A stretch of 64,000 nt of DNA, taken from positions 6,014,001 to 6,078,000 of the forward strand of contig CM060187.1 in NCBI GenBank assembly GCA_030549335.1. Reading direction: 5' to 3'. A program made the translations under genes and the position numbers. Under the pieces are notes generated by a model. It was not told where the DNA came from and made no database searches. It worked only from the letters and a program-made list of their open reading frames with translations. The stretch comes from Pontederia crassipes (lineage: Eukaryota; Streptophyta; Magnoliopsida; Commelinales; Pontederiaceae). Shown here piece by piece: positions 12,990-27,172 of the stretch (positions within the stretch are counted from its first letter, which is position 1; every line of letters begins with the position of its first letter).

Positions 12990-15114
12990 ATTGGAACGAA
13001 AAAATGGACTCTGATGAAAATTTTCCAGAGGTGCAAAATTTCGCGCGCGCGCCTTTTACTCGTGTTTTCAGCCAAGAAGGTAAAAAAATGCAAAATCTTT
13101 GATGATGTCAAAAGATGCCAAATTTTCGACGCTTTCGTGCCTGTTGATGCATTGTGAGATGATTGGGACGAAAAAATGGACTCGGATGAAAATTTTCCGG
13201 GGGTGCGAAATTTCGCGCGCGCGCCTTTTACTCATGTTTTCAGCCAAGAAGGTCAAAAAATGCGAAATTTTTGATGCTCTCAAAAGATGCCAAATTTTCG
13301 ACGCTATCGTGCTTGTTGATGCATGGTGAGATGATTGGGACGAAAAAAAGGACTCAGGCGCAAATTTTCTGGGGGTGCGAAATTTCGCGCGCGCGCCTTT
13401 TACACGTGTTTTCAGCCAAGAAGGTCAAAAAATGCGAAATTTTTGACGCTGTCAAAAGATGCCAAATTTTCGACGCTTTCGTGCCTGTTGATGCATGGTG
13501 AGATGATTGGGACGAAAAAATGGACTCGGATGAAAATTTTCTAGGCGTGTGAAATTTCATGCGCGCGCCTTTTACTCGTGTTTTCAGCCAAGAAGGTCAA
13601 AAAACGCAAAAATTTTTACGCTATCAAAAGATGCCAAATTTTAGACGCTTTCATGCCTGTAGATGCATGGTGAGATGATTGGGACGAAAAAAAGGACAGA
13701 GGCGCAAATTTTTCGGGGGCGCGAAATTTCGCGCGCGCGCCTTTTACTAGTGTTTTCAGCCAAGAAGGTCCAAAAATGTGAAATTTTTGACGCTATCAAA
13801 AGATGCCAAATTTTCGACGCTAACGTGCCTGTTGATGTATGATGAGATGATTGGGACGAAAAAATGGACTCGGATGAAAATTTTCCGGGGGTGCGAAATT
13901 TCGCGCGTGCGCCTTTTACACGTGTTTTCAGCCAAGAAGGTCAAAAAACGTGAAATTTTTTATGCTGTCAAAAGATGTCAAATTTTTTACACTTTCGTGC
14001 CTGTTGATGCATGGTGAGATGTTAGGATCAAAAAATGGACTCAAGCACAAATTTTCCGGGGGTGCGAAATTTCGTGTGCGCGCCTTTTACTCGTGTTTTC
14101 AGCCAAGAAGGTCAAAAAACGCAAAAAATTTTACGCTGTCAAAAGATGCCAAATTTTCGACGCTATCGTGCCTGTTGATGCATGGTGAGGTGATTGGGAC
14201 GAAAAAAATGGACTCGGATGAAAATTTTCCGGGGGTGCGAAATTTCGCGCTCGCGCCTTTTACTTGTGTTTTTAGCCAAGAGGGTAAAAAAACGCGAATT
14301 TTTTGACGCTGTCAAAAGATGCCAAATTTTTTATGCTTTCGTGCCTGTTGATGCATGGTGAGATGATTGGGACGAAAAAAAGGACTCAGACGCAAATTTT
14401 TCGGGGGTGCGAAATTTCGCGCGCGCGCCTTTTACACGTGTTTTCAGCCAACAAGCTCAAAAAATGCGAAATTTTTGACGCTGTCAAAAGATGCCAAATT
14501 TTCGATGCTTTCGTGCCTGTTGATGCATGGTGAGATGATTGAGACGTTGACGCTGTCAAAAGATTCCAAATTTTTGACGCTTTCGTGCCTGTTGATGCAT
14601 GGTGAGATGATTGGGACGAAAAAAGGACTCAAGTGCAAATTTTTCGGGGGTGCGAAATTTCGAGCGCGCGCCTTTTACTCGTGTTTTCAGCCAAGAAGGT
14701 AAAAAAAATGCAAACTTTTTGACGCTGTCAAAAGATGCCAAATTTTTTACGCTTCGTGCCTGTTGATGCATTGTGAGATGATTGGGTCGAAAAAATGGAC
14801 TCGGATGAAAATTTTCCGGGGGTGCGAAATTTCGTGTGCGCGCCTTTTACTCGTGTTTTTAGCCAAGAATGTCAAAAAACACGAAGTTTTTGACGCTGTC
14901 AAAAGATGCCAAATTTTCGACGCTTTCGTGCATGGTGAGATGATTGAGACGAAAAAATGGACTCGGATGAAAATTTTCCGGGGGTGCGAAATTTTGTGCG
15001 CGCGCCTTTTACTCGTGTTTTCAGCCAAGAAGGTCAAAAAATGTAAAAATTTTTACACTGTCAAAAGATGCCAAATTTTCGACGCTATCGTGCCTCTTGA
15101 TGCATGGTGAGGTT
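12990..15114 (+). repeat. 2,125-bp higher-order repeat, copy 1
   Basis: A unit of about 12.4 monomers is followed directly by a near-identical copy at 15,115-17,258. Landmarks recur exactly 2,125 bp apart: the ctaggcgtgt variant at 13,541 and 15,666, and the fused-monomer junction gagacgttgacgctgtc at 14,541 and 16,666. Only a handful of base differences are visible, for example near 14,046 and 14,456. Confidence 0.92.
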
Positions 15115-17258
15115 ATTGGGACGAAAAAATGGACTCTGATGAAAATTTTCCAGAGGTGCAAAATTTCACGCGCGCGCCTTTTACTCGTGTTTTCAGCCAA
15201 GAAGGTAAAAAAATGCAAAATCTTTGATGATGTCAAAAGATGCCAAATTTTCGACGCTTTCGTGCCTGTTGATGCATTGTGAGATGATTGGGTCGAAAAA
15301 ATGGACTCGGATGAAAATTTTCCGGGGGTGCGAAATTTCGCGCGCGCGCCTTTTACTCATGTTTTCAGCCAAGAAGGTCAAAAAATGCGAAATTTTTGAT
15401 GCTCTCAAAAGATGCCAAATTTTCGACGCTATCGTGCTTGTTGATGCATGGTGAGATGATTGGGACGAAAAAAAGGACTCAGGCGCAAATTTTCTGGGGG
15501 TGCGAAATTTCGCGCGCGCGCCTTTTACACGTGTTTTCAGCCAAGATGGTCAAAAAATGCGAAATTTTTGACGCTGTCAAAAGATGCCAAATTTTCGACG
15601 CTTTCGTGCCTGTTGATGCATGGTGAGATGATTGGGACGAAAAAATGGACTCGGATGAAAATTTTCTAGGCGTGTGAAATTTCATGCGCGCGCCTTTTAC
15701 TCGTGTTTTCAGCCAAGAAGGTCAAAAAACGCAAAAATTTTTACGCTATCAAAAGATGCCAAATTTTAGACGCTTTCATGCCTGTAGATGCATGGTGAGA
15801 TGATTGGGACGAAAAAAAGGACAGAGGCGCAAATTTTTCGGGGGCGCGAAATTTCGCGCGCGCGCCTTTTACTAGTGTTTTCAGCCAAGAAGGTCCAAAA
15901 ATGTGAAATTTTTGACGCTATCAAAAGATGCCAAATTTTCGACGCTAACGTGCCTGTTGATGTATGATGAGATGATTGGGACGAAAAAATGGACTCGGAT
16001 GAAAATTTTCCGGGGGTGCGAAATTTCGCGCGTGCGCCTTTTACACGTGTTTTCAGCCAAGAAGGTCAAAAAACGTGAAATTTTTTATGCTGTCAAAAGA
16101 TGTCAAATTTTTTACACTTTCGTGCCTGTTGATGCATGGTGAGATGTTGGGATCAAAAAATGGACTCAAGCGCAAATTTTCCGGGGGTGCGAAATTTCGT
16201 GTGCGCGCCTTTTACTCGTGTTTTCAGCCAAGAAGGTCAAAAAACGCAAAAAATTTTACGCTGTCAAAAGATGCCAAATTTTCGACGCTATCGTGCCTGT
16301 TGATGCATGGTGAGGTGATTGGGACGAAAAAAATGGACTCGGATGAAAATTTTCCGGGGGTGCGAAATTTCGCGCTCGCGCCTTTTACTTGTGTTTTTAG
16401 CCAAGAGGGTAAAAAAACGCGAATTTTTTGACGCTGTCAAAAGATGCCAAATTTTTTATGCTTTCGTGCCTGTTGATGCATGGTGAGATGATTGGGACGA
16501 AAAAAAGGACTCAGACGCAAATTTTTCGGGGGTGCGAAATTTCGCGCGCGCGCCTTTTACACGTGTTTTCAGCCAACAAGTTCAAAAAACGCGAAATTTT
16601 TGACGCTGTCAAAAGATGCCAAATTTTCGATGCTTTCGTGCCTGTTGATGCATGGTGAGATGATTGAGACGTTGACGCTGTCAAAAGATTCCAAATTTTT
16701 GACGCTTTCGTGCCTGTTGATGCATGGTGAGATGATTGGGACGAAAAAAGGACTCAAGTGCAAATTTTTCGGGGGTGCGAAATTTCGAGCGCGCGCCTTT
16801 TACTCGTGTTTTCAGCCAAGAAGGTAAAAAAAATGCAAACTTTTTGACGCTGTCAAAAGATGCCAAATTTTTTACGCTTCGTGCCTGTTGATGCATTGTG
16901 AGATGATTGGGTCGAAAAAATGGACTCGGATGAAAATTTTCCGGGGGTGCGAAATTTCGTGTGCGCGCCTTTTACTCGTGTTTTTAGCCAAGAATGTCAA
17001 AAAACGCGAAGTTTTTGACGCTGTCAAAAGATGCCAAATTTTCGACGCTTTCGTGCATGGTGAGATGATTGAGACGAAAAAATGGACTCGGATGAAAATT
17101 TTCCGGGGGTGCGAAATTTTGTGCGCGCGCCTTTTACTCGTGTTTTCAGCCAAGAAGGTCAAAAAATGCAAAAATTTTTACACTGTCAAAAGATGCCAAA
17201 TTTTCGACGCTATCGTGCCTCTTGATGCATGGTGAGGTTATTGGGACGAAAAAATGGA
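15115..17258 (+). repeat. 2,125-bp higher-order repeat, copy 2
   Basis: This is the direct tandem partner of 12,990-15,114. A weaker third relative of its second half lies at about 19,590-20,760 at an offset of 3,684 bp and includes the same fused-monomer junction (20,350). That relative is more diverged, so it is older than the tandem pair. Confidence 0.92.
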
Positions 17259-20200
17259 TTCGGATGAAAATTTTCCGGGGTGCAAAATTTCGCGAGCGCG
17301 CCGTTTACACGTATTTTCAGCCAAGAAGGTCAAAAAACGCGAATTTTTTGACGCTGTCAAAAGATGCCAAATTTTCGACGCTATCGTGCCTGTTGATGCA
17401 TGGTGAGGTGATTGGGACGAAAAAAATGGACTCGGATGAAAATTTTCCGGGGGTGCGAAATTTCGCGCTCGCGCCTTTTACTTGTGTTTTTAGCCAAGAG
17501 GATAAAAAAACGCGAATTTTTTGACGCTGTCAAAAGATGCCAAATTTTTTATGCTTTCGTGCCTGTTGATGCATGGTGAGATGATTGGGACGAAAAAAAG
17601 GACTCAGACGCAAATTTTTCGGGGGTGCGAAATTTCGCGCGCGCGCCTTTTACACGTGTTTTCAGCCAAGAAGCTCAAAAAACGCGAAATTTTTTACGCT
17701 GTCAAAAGATGCCAAATTTTCGATGCTTTCGTGCCTGTTGATGCATGGTGAGATGATTGAGACGAAAAAATGGACTCGGATGAAAATTTTCTGGGGGTGC
17801 GAAATTTCATGCGCGCGCCTTTCACTCGTGTTTTCAGCCAAGAAGGTCAAAAAATGCGAAATTTTTTACGCTGTCAAAAGGTTCCAAATTTTTTACGCTT
17901 TCGTGCCTGTTGATGCATGGTGAGATGATTGGGACGAAAAAAAGGACTCAAGTGCAAATTTTTCGGGGGTGCGAAATTTCGAGCGCGCGCATTTTACTCG
18001 TGTTTTCAGCCAAGAAGGTAAAAAAATGCAAACTTTTTGACGCTGTCAAAAGATGCCAAATTTTTTACACTTCGTGCGTGTTGATGCATTGTGAGATGAT
18101 TGGGTCGAAAAAATGGACTCGGATGAAAATTTTCCGGGGGTGCGAAATTTCGCGCGCGCGCCTTTTACTCGTGTTTTCAGCCAAGAAGGTCAAAAAATAC
18201 GAAATTTTTTACGCTGTCAAAAGATGCCAAATTTTCATCGCTATCGTGCCTGTTGATGCATGGTGAGATGATTGGGACGAAAAAAAGGACTCAGACGCAA
18301 ATTTTTTGGGGGTGCGAAATTTCGCGCGCGCGCCTTTTACACGTGTTTTCAACCAAGAAGCTCAAAAAACGCGAAATTTTTTACGCTGTCAAAAGATGCC
18401 AAATTTTCGATGCTTTCGTGTCTGTTGATGCATGGTGAGATGATTGAGACGAAAAAATGGACTCGGATGAAAATTTTCTGGGGGTGCGAAATTTCATGCG
18501 CGCGCCTTTTACTCGTGTTTTCAGCCAAGAAGGCCAAAAAACGCAAAAAAATTTTACGCTATCAAAAGATGCCAAATTTTAGACGCTTTCATGTCTGTTG
18601 ATGCATGGTGAGATGATTGGGACGAAAAAAAGGACTGAGGCGCAAATTTTTTGGGGGCGCAAAATTTCGCGCGCGCGCCTTTTACTCGTTTTTTCAGCCA
18701 AGAAGGTCCAAAAATGTGAAATTTTTGACGCTATAAAAAAAACCAAATTTTCGACGCTTTCGTGCCTGTTGATGCATGGTGAGATGATTCAGACGGAAAA
18801 ATGGACTCGGATGAAAAATTTTTGGGGGTGCGAAATATCATGCGCGCGCCTTTTACTCGTGTTTTCAGCCAAGAAGGTCAAAAAAATGCGAAATTTTTGA
18901 CGCTGTCAAAAGATTCCAAATTTTCGACGCTTTCGTGCCTGTTGATGCATGGTGAGATGATATGGACGAAAAAAAGGACTCAGGCGCAAATTTTCCAGGG
19001 GTGCAAAATTTCGCGCTCGCGCCTTTTACTCGTGTTTTCAGCCAACAAGGTCAAAAAACGCGAAATTTTTGACGCTGTCAAAAGATGCCAAATTTTTTAC
19101 GCTTTCCTGCCTGTTGATGCATGGTGAGATGATCGGGACGAAAAAATGGACTCGGATGAAAATTTTCTGGGGGTGCGAAATTTCATGCGGGCGCCTTTTA
19201 CTCGTGTTTTCAGCCAAGAAGGTCAAAAAATGCGAAATTTTTGGCGAAATTTTTGACGCTGTCAAAAGATTCCAAATTTTCGACGCTTTCGTGCATGTTG
19301 ATGCATGGTGAGATGATTGGGACGAAAAAAAGGACTCAGGCGCAAATTTTTCGGTGGTGCAAAATTTCACGCGCGCGCCTTTTACTCGTGTTTTCAGCCA
19401 AGAAGGTCAAAAAATGCAAAATTTTTGACGTTGTCAAAAGATGCTAAATTTTCGACGCTTTCGCGCCTGTTGATGCATTGTGAGATGATTGGGACGAAAA
19501 AATGGACTCGGATGAAAATTTTCCAGGGGTGCAAAATTTCGTGTGCGGCCTTTTACTCGTGTTTTTAGCCAAGAAGGTCAAAAAACGTGAAGTTTTTTAC
19601 GCTGTCAAAAGATGCCAAATTTTCGACGCTAACGTGCCTGTTGATGTATGATGAGATGATTGGGACGAAAAAATGGACTCGGATGAAAATTTTTCGGGGG
19701 TGCGAAATTTTGCGCGCGCGCCTTTTACACGTGTTTTCAGCCAAGAAGGTCAAAAAACGTGAAATTTTTGACGCTGTCAAAAGATGCCAAATTTTTTACA
19801 CTTTCGTGTCTGTTGATGCATGGTGAGATGTTGGGATCAAAAAATGGACTCAGGCGCAAATTTTCCGGGGGTGCGAAATTTCGTGCGCGCGCCTTTTACT
19901 CGTGTTTTCAGCCAAGAAGGTCAAAAAACGCAAAAATTTTTACGCTGTCAAAAGATGCCAAATTTTCGACGCTATCGTGCCTGTTGATGCATGGTGAGGT
20001 GATTGGGACGAAAAAAATGGACTCGGATGAAAATTTTCCGGGGGTGCGAAATTTCGCCCGCGCGCCTTTTACTTGTGTTTTTAGCCAAGAAGGTAAAAAA
20101 ACGCGAAATTTTTGACGCTGTCAAAAGATGCCAAATTTTTTACGCTTTCGTGCTTGTTGATGAATGGTGAGATGATTGGGACGAAAAAAAGGACTCAGAC

Positions 20201-20479
20201 GCAAATTTTTCGGGGGTGCGAAATTTCGCGCGCGCGCCTTTTACACGTTTTTTCAGCCAACAAGCTCAAAAAACGCGAAATTTTTGACGCTGTCAAAAGA
20301 TGCCAAATTTTCGATGCTTTCGTGCCTGTTGATGCATGGTGAGATGATTGAGACGTTGACGCTGTCAAAAGATTCCAAAATTTTGACGCTTTCGTGCCTG
20401 TTGATGCATGGTGAGATGATTGGGACGAAAAAAGGACTCAAGTGCAAATTTTTCGGGGGTGCGAAATTTCGAGCGCGCG

Positions 20480-22410
20480 CCTTTTACTCGTGTTTTCAGC
20501 CAAGAAGGTAAAAAAAATGCAAACTTTTTGACGCTGTCAAAAGATGCCAAATTTTTTACGCTTCGTGCCTGTTGATGCATTGTGAGATGATTGGGTCGAA
20601 AAAATGGACTCGGATGAAAATTTTTCGGGGGTGCGAAATTTCGTGTGCGCGCCTTTTACTCGTGTTTTTAGCCAAGAATATCAAAAAACGCGAAGTTTTT
20701 GACGCTGTCAAAAGATGCCAAATTTTCGACGCTTTCGTGCATGGTGAGATGATTGAGACGAAAAAATGGACTCGGATGAAAATTTTCTGGGGGTGCGAAA
20801 TTTCATGCGCGCGCTTTTTACTCGTGTTTTTTGCCAAGAAGGTCAAAAAATGCGAATTTTTTCACGCTGTCAAAAGATTCCAAATTTTCGACGCTTTCGT
20901 GCCTGTTGATGCATGGTGAGATGATTGGGACGAAAAAATGGACTCAGGCGCAAATTTTTCGGGGGTGCAAAATTTCGCGCGCGCGCCTTTTGCTCGTGTT
21001 TTCAGCCAAGAAGGTCAAAAAATGCAAAATTTTTGACGCTATCAAAAGATGCCAAATTTTCGACGCTTTCGTGTTTGTTGATGCATTGTGAGATGATTGG
21101 AATGAAAAAATGGACTCGGATGAAAATTTTCCAGAGGTGCGAAATTTCGCGCGCGCGCCTTTTACTCGTGTTTTCAGCCAAGAAGGTCAAAAAATGCGAA
21201 ATTTTTTACGATGTCAAAAGATGCCAAATTTTCGACGCTTTCGTGCCTGTTCATGCATGGTGAGATGATTGAGACAAAAAATGGACTCGGATGAAAATTT
21301 TCTGGGGGTGCGAAATTTCATGCGCGCGCCTTTTCCTCGATTTTTCAGCCAAGAAGGTCAAAAAACGCGAAATTTTTGACGTTGTCAAAAGATTCTAAAT
21401 TTTTGACGCTTTCGTACCTGTTGATGCATGGTGAGATGATTGGGACAAAAAAAGGACTCAGGCGCAAATTTTTCGGGGGTGCGAAATTTCGCGCGCGCGC
21501 CTTTTACTCGTGTTTTCAGCCAAGAAGGTAAAAAAATGCACACTTTTTAACGCTGTAAAAAGATGCCAAATTTTCGACGCTTTCGTGCTTGTTGATGCAT
21601 TGTTAGATGATTGGGACGAAAAAATGGACTCGGATGAAAATTTTCCGGGGGTGCGAAATTTCGCAGCGCGCGCCTTTTACTCGTGTTTTCAGCCAAGAAG
21701 GTCAAAAAATGCGAAATTTTTGACGCTGTCAAAAGATGCCAAATTTTCGACACTATCGTGCTTGTTGATGCATGGTGAGATGATTGGGATGAAAAAAAGG
21801 ACTCAGGCGCAAATTTTCCGGGGGTGCGAAATTTCGCGCGCGCGCCTTTTACACGTGTTTTCAGCCAAGAAGGTCAAAAAATGCGAAATTTTTGACGCTG
21901 TCAAAAGATGCCAAATTTTCGACGCTTTCGTGCCTGTTGATGCATGATGAGATGATTGGGACGAAAAAATGGACTCGGATGAAAATTTTCTAGGCGTGTG
22001 AAATTTCATGCGCGCGCCTTTTACTCGTGTTTTCAGCCAAGAAGGTCAAAAAACGCAAAAAATTTTACGCTATCAAAAGATGCCAAATTTTAGACGCTTT
22101 CATGACTGTTGATGCATGGTGAGATGATTGGGACGAAAAAAAGGACTGAGGCGCAAATTTTTCGGGGGTGCGAAATTTCGCGCGCGCGCCTTTTACTTGT
22201 GTTTTCCGCCAAGAAGGTCCAAAAATGTGAAATTTTTGACGCTGTCAAAAGATGCCAAATTTTCGACGCTGTCGTGCCTGTTGATGCATGGTGAGATGAT
22301 TCGGACGAAAAAATGAACTCGGATGAAAATTTTTTGGGGGTGCGAAATTTCATGCGCGCGCCTTTTACTCGTGTTTTCAGCCAAGAAGGTCAAAAAAATG
22401 CGAAATTTTC
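20480..22410 (+). repeat. 2,461-bp higher-order repeat, copy 1
   Basis: About 11 monomers match 22,941-24,871 at an offset of 2,461 bp. The ctaggcgtgt marker at 21,990 and 24,451 shows the spacing. Beyond 22,410 the match continues with the offset increased by one monomer, to about 2,633 bp (gttgtcgaaagatgcc at 22,414 and 25,047). One copy has therefore gained or lost a monomer. Confidence 0.85.
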
Positions 22411-22940
22411 GACGTTGTCGAAAGATGCCAAATTTTTGACGCTTTCCTGCCTGTTGATGCATGGTGAGATGATCGGGACGAAAAAATGGACTCGGATGAA
22501 AATTTTCTGGGGGTGCGAAATTTCATGCGCGCGCCTTTTACTCGTGTTTTCAGCCAAGAAGGTCAAAAAATGCGAAATTTTTGAAGCTGTCAACATATTC
22601 CAAATTTTTGACGCTTTCGTGCCTGTTGATGCATGGTAAGATGATTGGGACGAAAAAAAGGACTCAGGCGCAAATTTTCCGGGGGTGCAAAATTTCGCGC
22701 GCGCGCGCCTTTTACTTGTGTTTTTAGCCAAGAAGGTCAAAAAATGCGAAATTTTTGACGTTGTCAAAAGTTGCCAAATTTTTTACGCTTTCGTGCCTGT
22801 TGATGCATGGTGAGATGATTGGGACGAAAAAAAGGACTGAGACGCAAATTTTTTGGGGGCGCGAAATTTCGCGCGCGCGCCTTTTACACGTGTTTTCAGC
22901 CAAGAAGCTAAAAAAAACGTGAAATTTTTGACGCTATCAT

Positions 22941-24871
22941 GCCTTTTACTCGTGTGTTCAGCCAAGAAGGTAAAAAAATGCAAACTTTTTGACGCTGTCA
23001 AAAGATGACAAATTTTTGACGCTTCGTGCCTGTTGATGCATTGTGAGATGATTGGGTCGAAAAAATGGACTCGGATGAAAATCTTTCGGGGGTGCGAAAT
23101 TTCGTGTGCGCGCCTTTTACTCGTGTTTTTAGCCAAGAATGTCAAAAAATGCGAAGTTTTTGACGCTGTCAAAAGATGCCAAATTTTCGACGCTTTCGTG
23201 CATGGTGAGATGATTGAGACGAAAAAATGTACTCGGATGAAAATTTTCTGGGGTGCGAAATTTCATGCGCGCGCCTTTTACTCGTGTTTTCTGCCAAGAA
23301 GGTCAAAAAATGCGAATTTTTTCACGCTGTCAAAAGATTCCAAATTTTCGACGCTTTCGTGCCTGTTGATGCATGGTGAGATGATTGGGACGAAAAAAAG
23401 GACTCAGGCGCAAATTTTTCGGGGGTGCGAAATTTCGCGCGCGCGCCTTTTGCTCGTGTTTTCAGCCAAGAAGGTCAAAAAATGCAAAATTTTTGACGCT
23501 ATCACAAGATGCCAAATTTTTGACGCTTTCGTGTTTGTTGATGCATTGTGAGATGATTGGAATGAAAAAATGGACTCGGATGAAAATTTTCCAGAGGTGC
23601 AAAATTTCGCGCGCGCGCCTTTTACTCGTGTTTTCAGCCAAGAAGGTCAAAAAATGCGAAATTTTTGACGATGTCAAAAGATGCCAAATTTTCGACGCTT
23701 TCGTGCCTGTTGATGCATGGTGAGATGATTGAGACAAAAAATTGGACTCGGATGAAAATTTTCTGGGGGTGCGAAATTTCATGCGCGCGCCTTTTCCTCG
23801 ATTTTTCAGCCAAGAAGGTCAAAAAATGCGAAATTTTTGACGCTGTCAAAAGATTCTAAATTTTTGACGCTTTCGTGCCTGTTGATGCATGGTGAGATGA
23901 TTGGGACAAAAAAAAGGACTCAGGCGCAAATTTTTCGGGGGTGCGAAATTTCGCGCGCGCGCCTTTTACTCGTGTTTTCAGCCAAGAAGGTAAAAAAATG
24001 CACACTTTTTAACGCTGTAAAAAGATGCCAAATTTTCGACGCTTTCGTGCCTGTTGATGCATTGTGAGATGATTGGGACAAAAAAATGGACTCGGATGAA
24101 AATTTTCCGGGGGTGCGAAATTTCGCGCGCGCGCCTTTTACTCGTGTTTTCAGCCAAGAAGGTCAAAAAATGCGAAATTTTTGACGCTGTCAAAAGATGC
24201 CAAATTTTCGACGCTATCGTGCTTGTTGATGCATGGTGAGATGATTAGGATGAAAAAAAGGACTCAGGCGCAAATTTTCCGGGGGTGCGAAATTTCGTGC
24301 GCGCGCCTTTTACACGTGTTTTCAGCCAAGAAGGTCAAAAAATGCGAAATTTTTGACGCTGTCAAAAGATGCCAAATTTTCGATGCTTTCGTGCCTGTTG
24401 ATGCATGGTGAGATGATTGGGACGAAAAAATGGACTCGGATGAAAATTTTCTAGGCGTGTGAAATTTCATGCGCGCGCCTTTTACTCGTGTTTTCAGCCA
24501 AGAAGGTCAAAAAACGCAAAAATTTTTACGCTATCAAAAGATGCCAAATTTTAGACGCTTTCATGCCTGTTGATGCATGGTGAGATGATTGGGACGAAAA
24601 AAAGGACTGAGGCGCAAATTTTTCGGGGGTGCAAAATTTCGCGCGCGCGCCTTTTACTTGTGTTTTCAGCCAAGAAGGTCCAAAAATGTGAAATTTTTTA
24701 CGCTGTCAAAAGATGCCAAATTTTCGACGCTGTCGTGCCTGTTGATGCATGGTGAGATGATTTGGACGAAAAAATGAACTCGGATGAAAATTTTTTGGGG
24801 GTGCGAAATTTCATGCGCGCGCCTTTTACTCGTGTTTTCAGCCAAGAAGGTCAAAAAAATGCGAAATTTTT
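22941..24871 (+). repeat. 2,461-bp higher-order repeat, copy 2
   Basis: This is the partner of 20,480-22,410, with the same monomer order and shared private variants. The extra monomer follows at about 24,870-25,042, before the match resumes. Confidence 0.85.
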
Positions 24872-27172
24872 GACGCTGTCAAAAGATTCCAAATTTTCGA
24901 CGCTTTCGTGCCTGTTGATGCATGGTGAGATGATTGGGACGAAAAAAAGGACTCAGGCGCAAATTTTCCAGGGGTGCGAAATTTCGCTCGCGCGCCTTTT
25001 ACTCGTGTTTTCAGCCAAGAAGGTCAAAAAACGCGAAATTTTTGACGTTGTCGAAAGATGCCAAATTTTTGACGCTTTCCTGTCTGTTCATGCATGGTGA
25101 GATGATCGGGACGAAAAAATGGACTCGGATGAAAATTTTCTGGGGGTGCGAAATTTCATGCGCGCGCCTTTTACTCGTGTTTTCAGCCAAGAAGGTCAAA
25201 AAATACGAAATTTTTGAAGTGTCAACAGATTCCAAATTTTTGACGCTTTCGTGCCTGTTGATGCATGGTGAGATGATTGGGACGAAAAAAAGGACTCAGG
25301 CGCAAATTTTTCGGGGGTGCGAAATTTCGCGCGCGCGCCTTTTACTCTTGTTTTCAGCCAAGAAGGTCAAAAAATGCAAAATTTTTGACGTTGTCAAAAG
25401 ATGCTAAATTTTCGACGCTTTCGCGCCTGTTGATGCATTGTGAGATGATTGGGACGAAAAAATGGAATCGGATGAAAATTTTCCAGGGGTGCGAAATTTC
25501 GTGTGCGGCCTTTTACTCGTGTTTTTAGCCAAGAAGGTCAAAAATGCGAAGTTTTTGACGCTGTCAAAAGATGCCAAATTTTCGACGCTAACGTGCCTAT
25601 TGATGCATGATGAGATGATTGGGACGAAAAAATGGACTCGGATGAAAATTTTCCGGGGGTGCGAAATTTCGCGCGCGCCCCTTTTACACGTGTTTTCAGC
25701 CAAGAAGGTCAAAAAACGTGAAATTTTTGACGCTGTCAAAAGATGCCAAATTTTTTACACTTTCGTGCCTGTTGATGCATGGTGAGATGTTGGGATCAAA
25801 AAATGGACTCAGGCGCAAATTTTCCAGGGGTGCGAAATTTCGTGCGCGCGGCTTTTTACTCGTATTTTCAGCCAAGAAGGTAAAAAAATGCAAAATTTTT
25901 TACGCTGTCAAAAGATGCCAAATTTTCGACGCTATCGTGCCTGTTGATGCATGGTGAGGTGATTGGTACGAAAAAAATGGACTCGGATGAAAATTTTCCG
26001 GGGGTGCGAAATTTCGCGCGCGCGCCTTTTACTTGTGTTTTCAGCCAAGTAGGTAAAAAAACGCGAAATTTTTGACGCTGTCAAAAGATGCCAAATTTTC
26101 GACGCTTTCGTGCCTGTTGATGCATGGTGAGATGATTGGGACGAAAAAAAGGACTCAGGCGCAAATTTTCCAGGGGTGCGAAATTTCGCGCGCGCGCCTT
26201 TTACTCGTGTTTTCAGCCAAAACGCGAAATTTTTGACGCTGTCAAAAGATGCCAAATTTTTTACGCTTTCCTGCATATTGATGCCTGGTGAGATGATCGG
26301 GACGAAAAAATGGACTCGGATGAAAATTTTCTGGGGGTGCAAAATTTCATGCGCGCGCCTTCTACTCGTGTTTTCAGCCAAGAAGGTCAAAAAATGCGAA
26401 TTTTTTGTCGCTGTCAAATGATTCCAAATTTTCGACACTTTCGTGCTTGTTGATGCATGGTGAGATGATTGGGACGAAAAAATGCACTCAGGCGCAAATT
26501 TTCCGGGGCGCGAAATTTTGAGCGCGCGCCTTTTACTCGTATTTTCAGCCAAGAAGGTCAAAAAATTTAAAATTTTTTACGCTGTCAAAAGATGCCAAAT
26601 TTTCGACGCTATCGTGCCTGTTGATGCATGGTTAGGTGATTGGGACGAAAAAATGGACTCGCATGAAAATTTTTCGGGGGTGCGAAATTTCGCGCGCGCC
26701 TTTTACTCGTGTTTTCAGCCAGGAAGGTCAAAAAACGCAAAAATTTTTACGCTGTCAAAAGATGCCAAATTTTCGACGCTATCGTGCCTGTTGATGCATG
26801 GTGAGATGATTGGGATGAAAAAATGGACTCGGATGAAAATTTTCCTGTGGTGCGAAATTTCGTGCGCACGCCTTTTACTCGTGTTTTCAGCCTAGAAGGT
26901 CAAAAAATGCGAAATTTTTGATGCTGTCAAAAAATTCTAAATTTTCGACGCTTTCATGCCTGTTGATGCATGGTGAGATGATTGGGACGAAAAAAAGGAC
27001 TCAGGCGCAAATTTTCCGGGGGTGCGAAATTTCGCGCGCGCGCCTTTTGCACGTGTTTTCAGCCAAGAAGGTCAAAAAATGCGAAATTTTTGACGCTGTC
27101 AAAAGATGCCAAATTTTCGACGCTATCGTGCTTGTTGATGCATGGTGAGATGATTGGGACGAAAAAAAGGAC

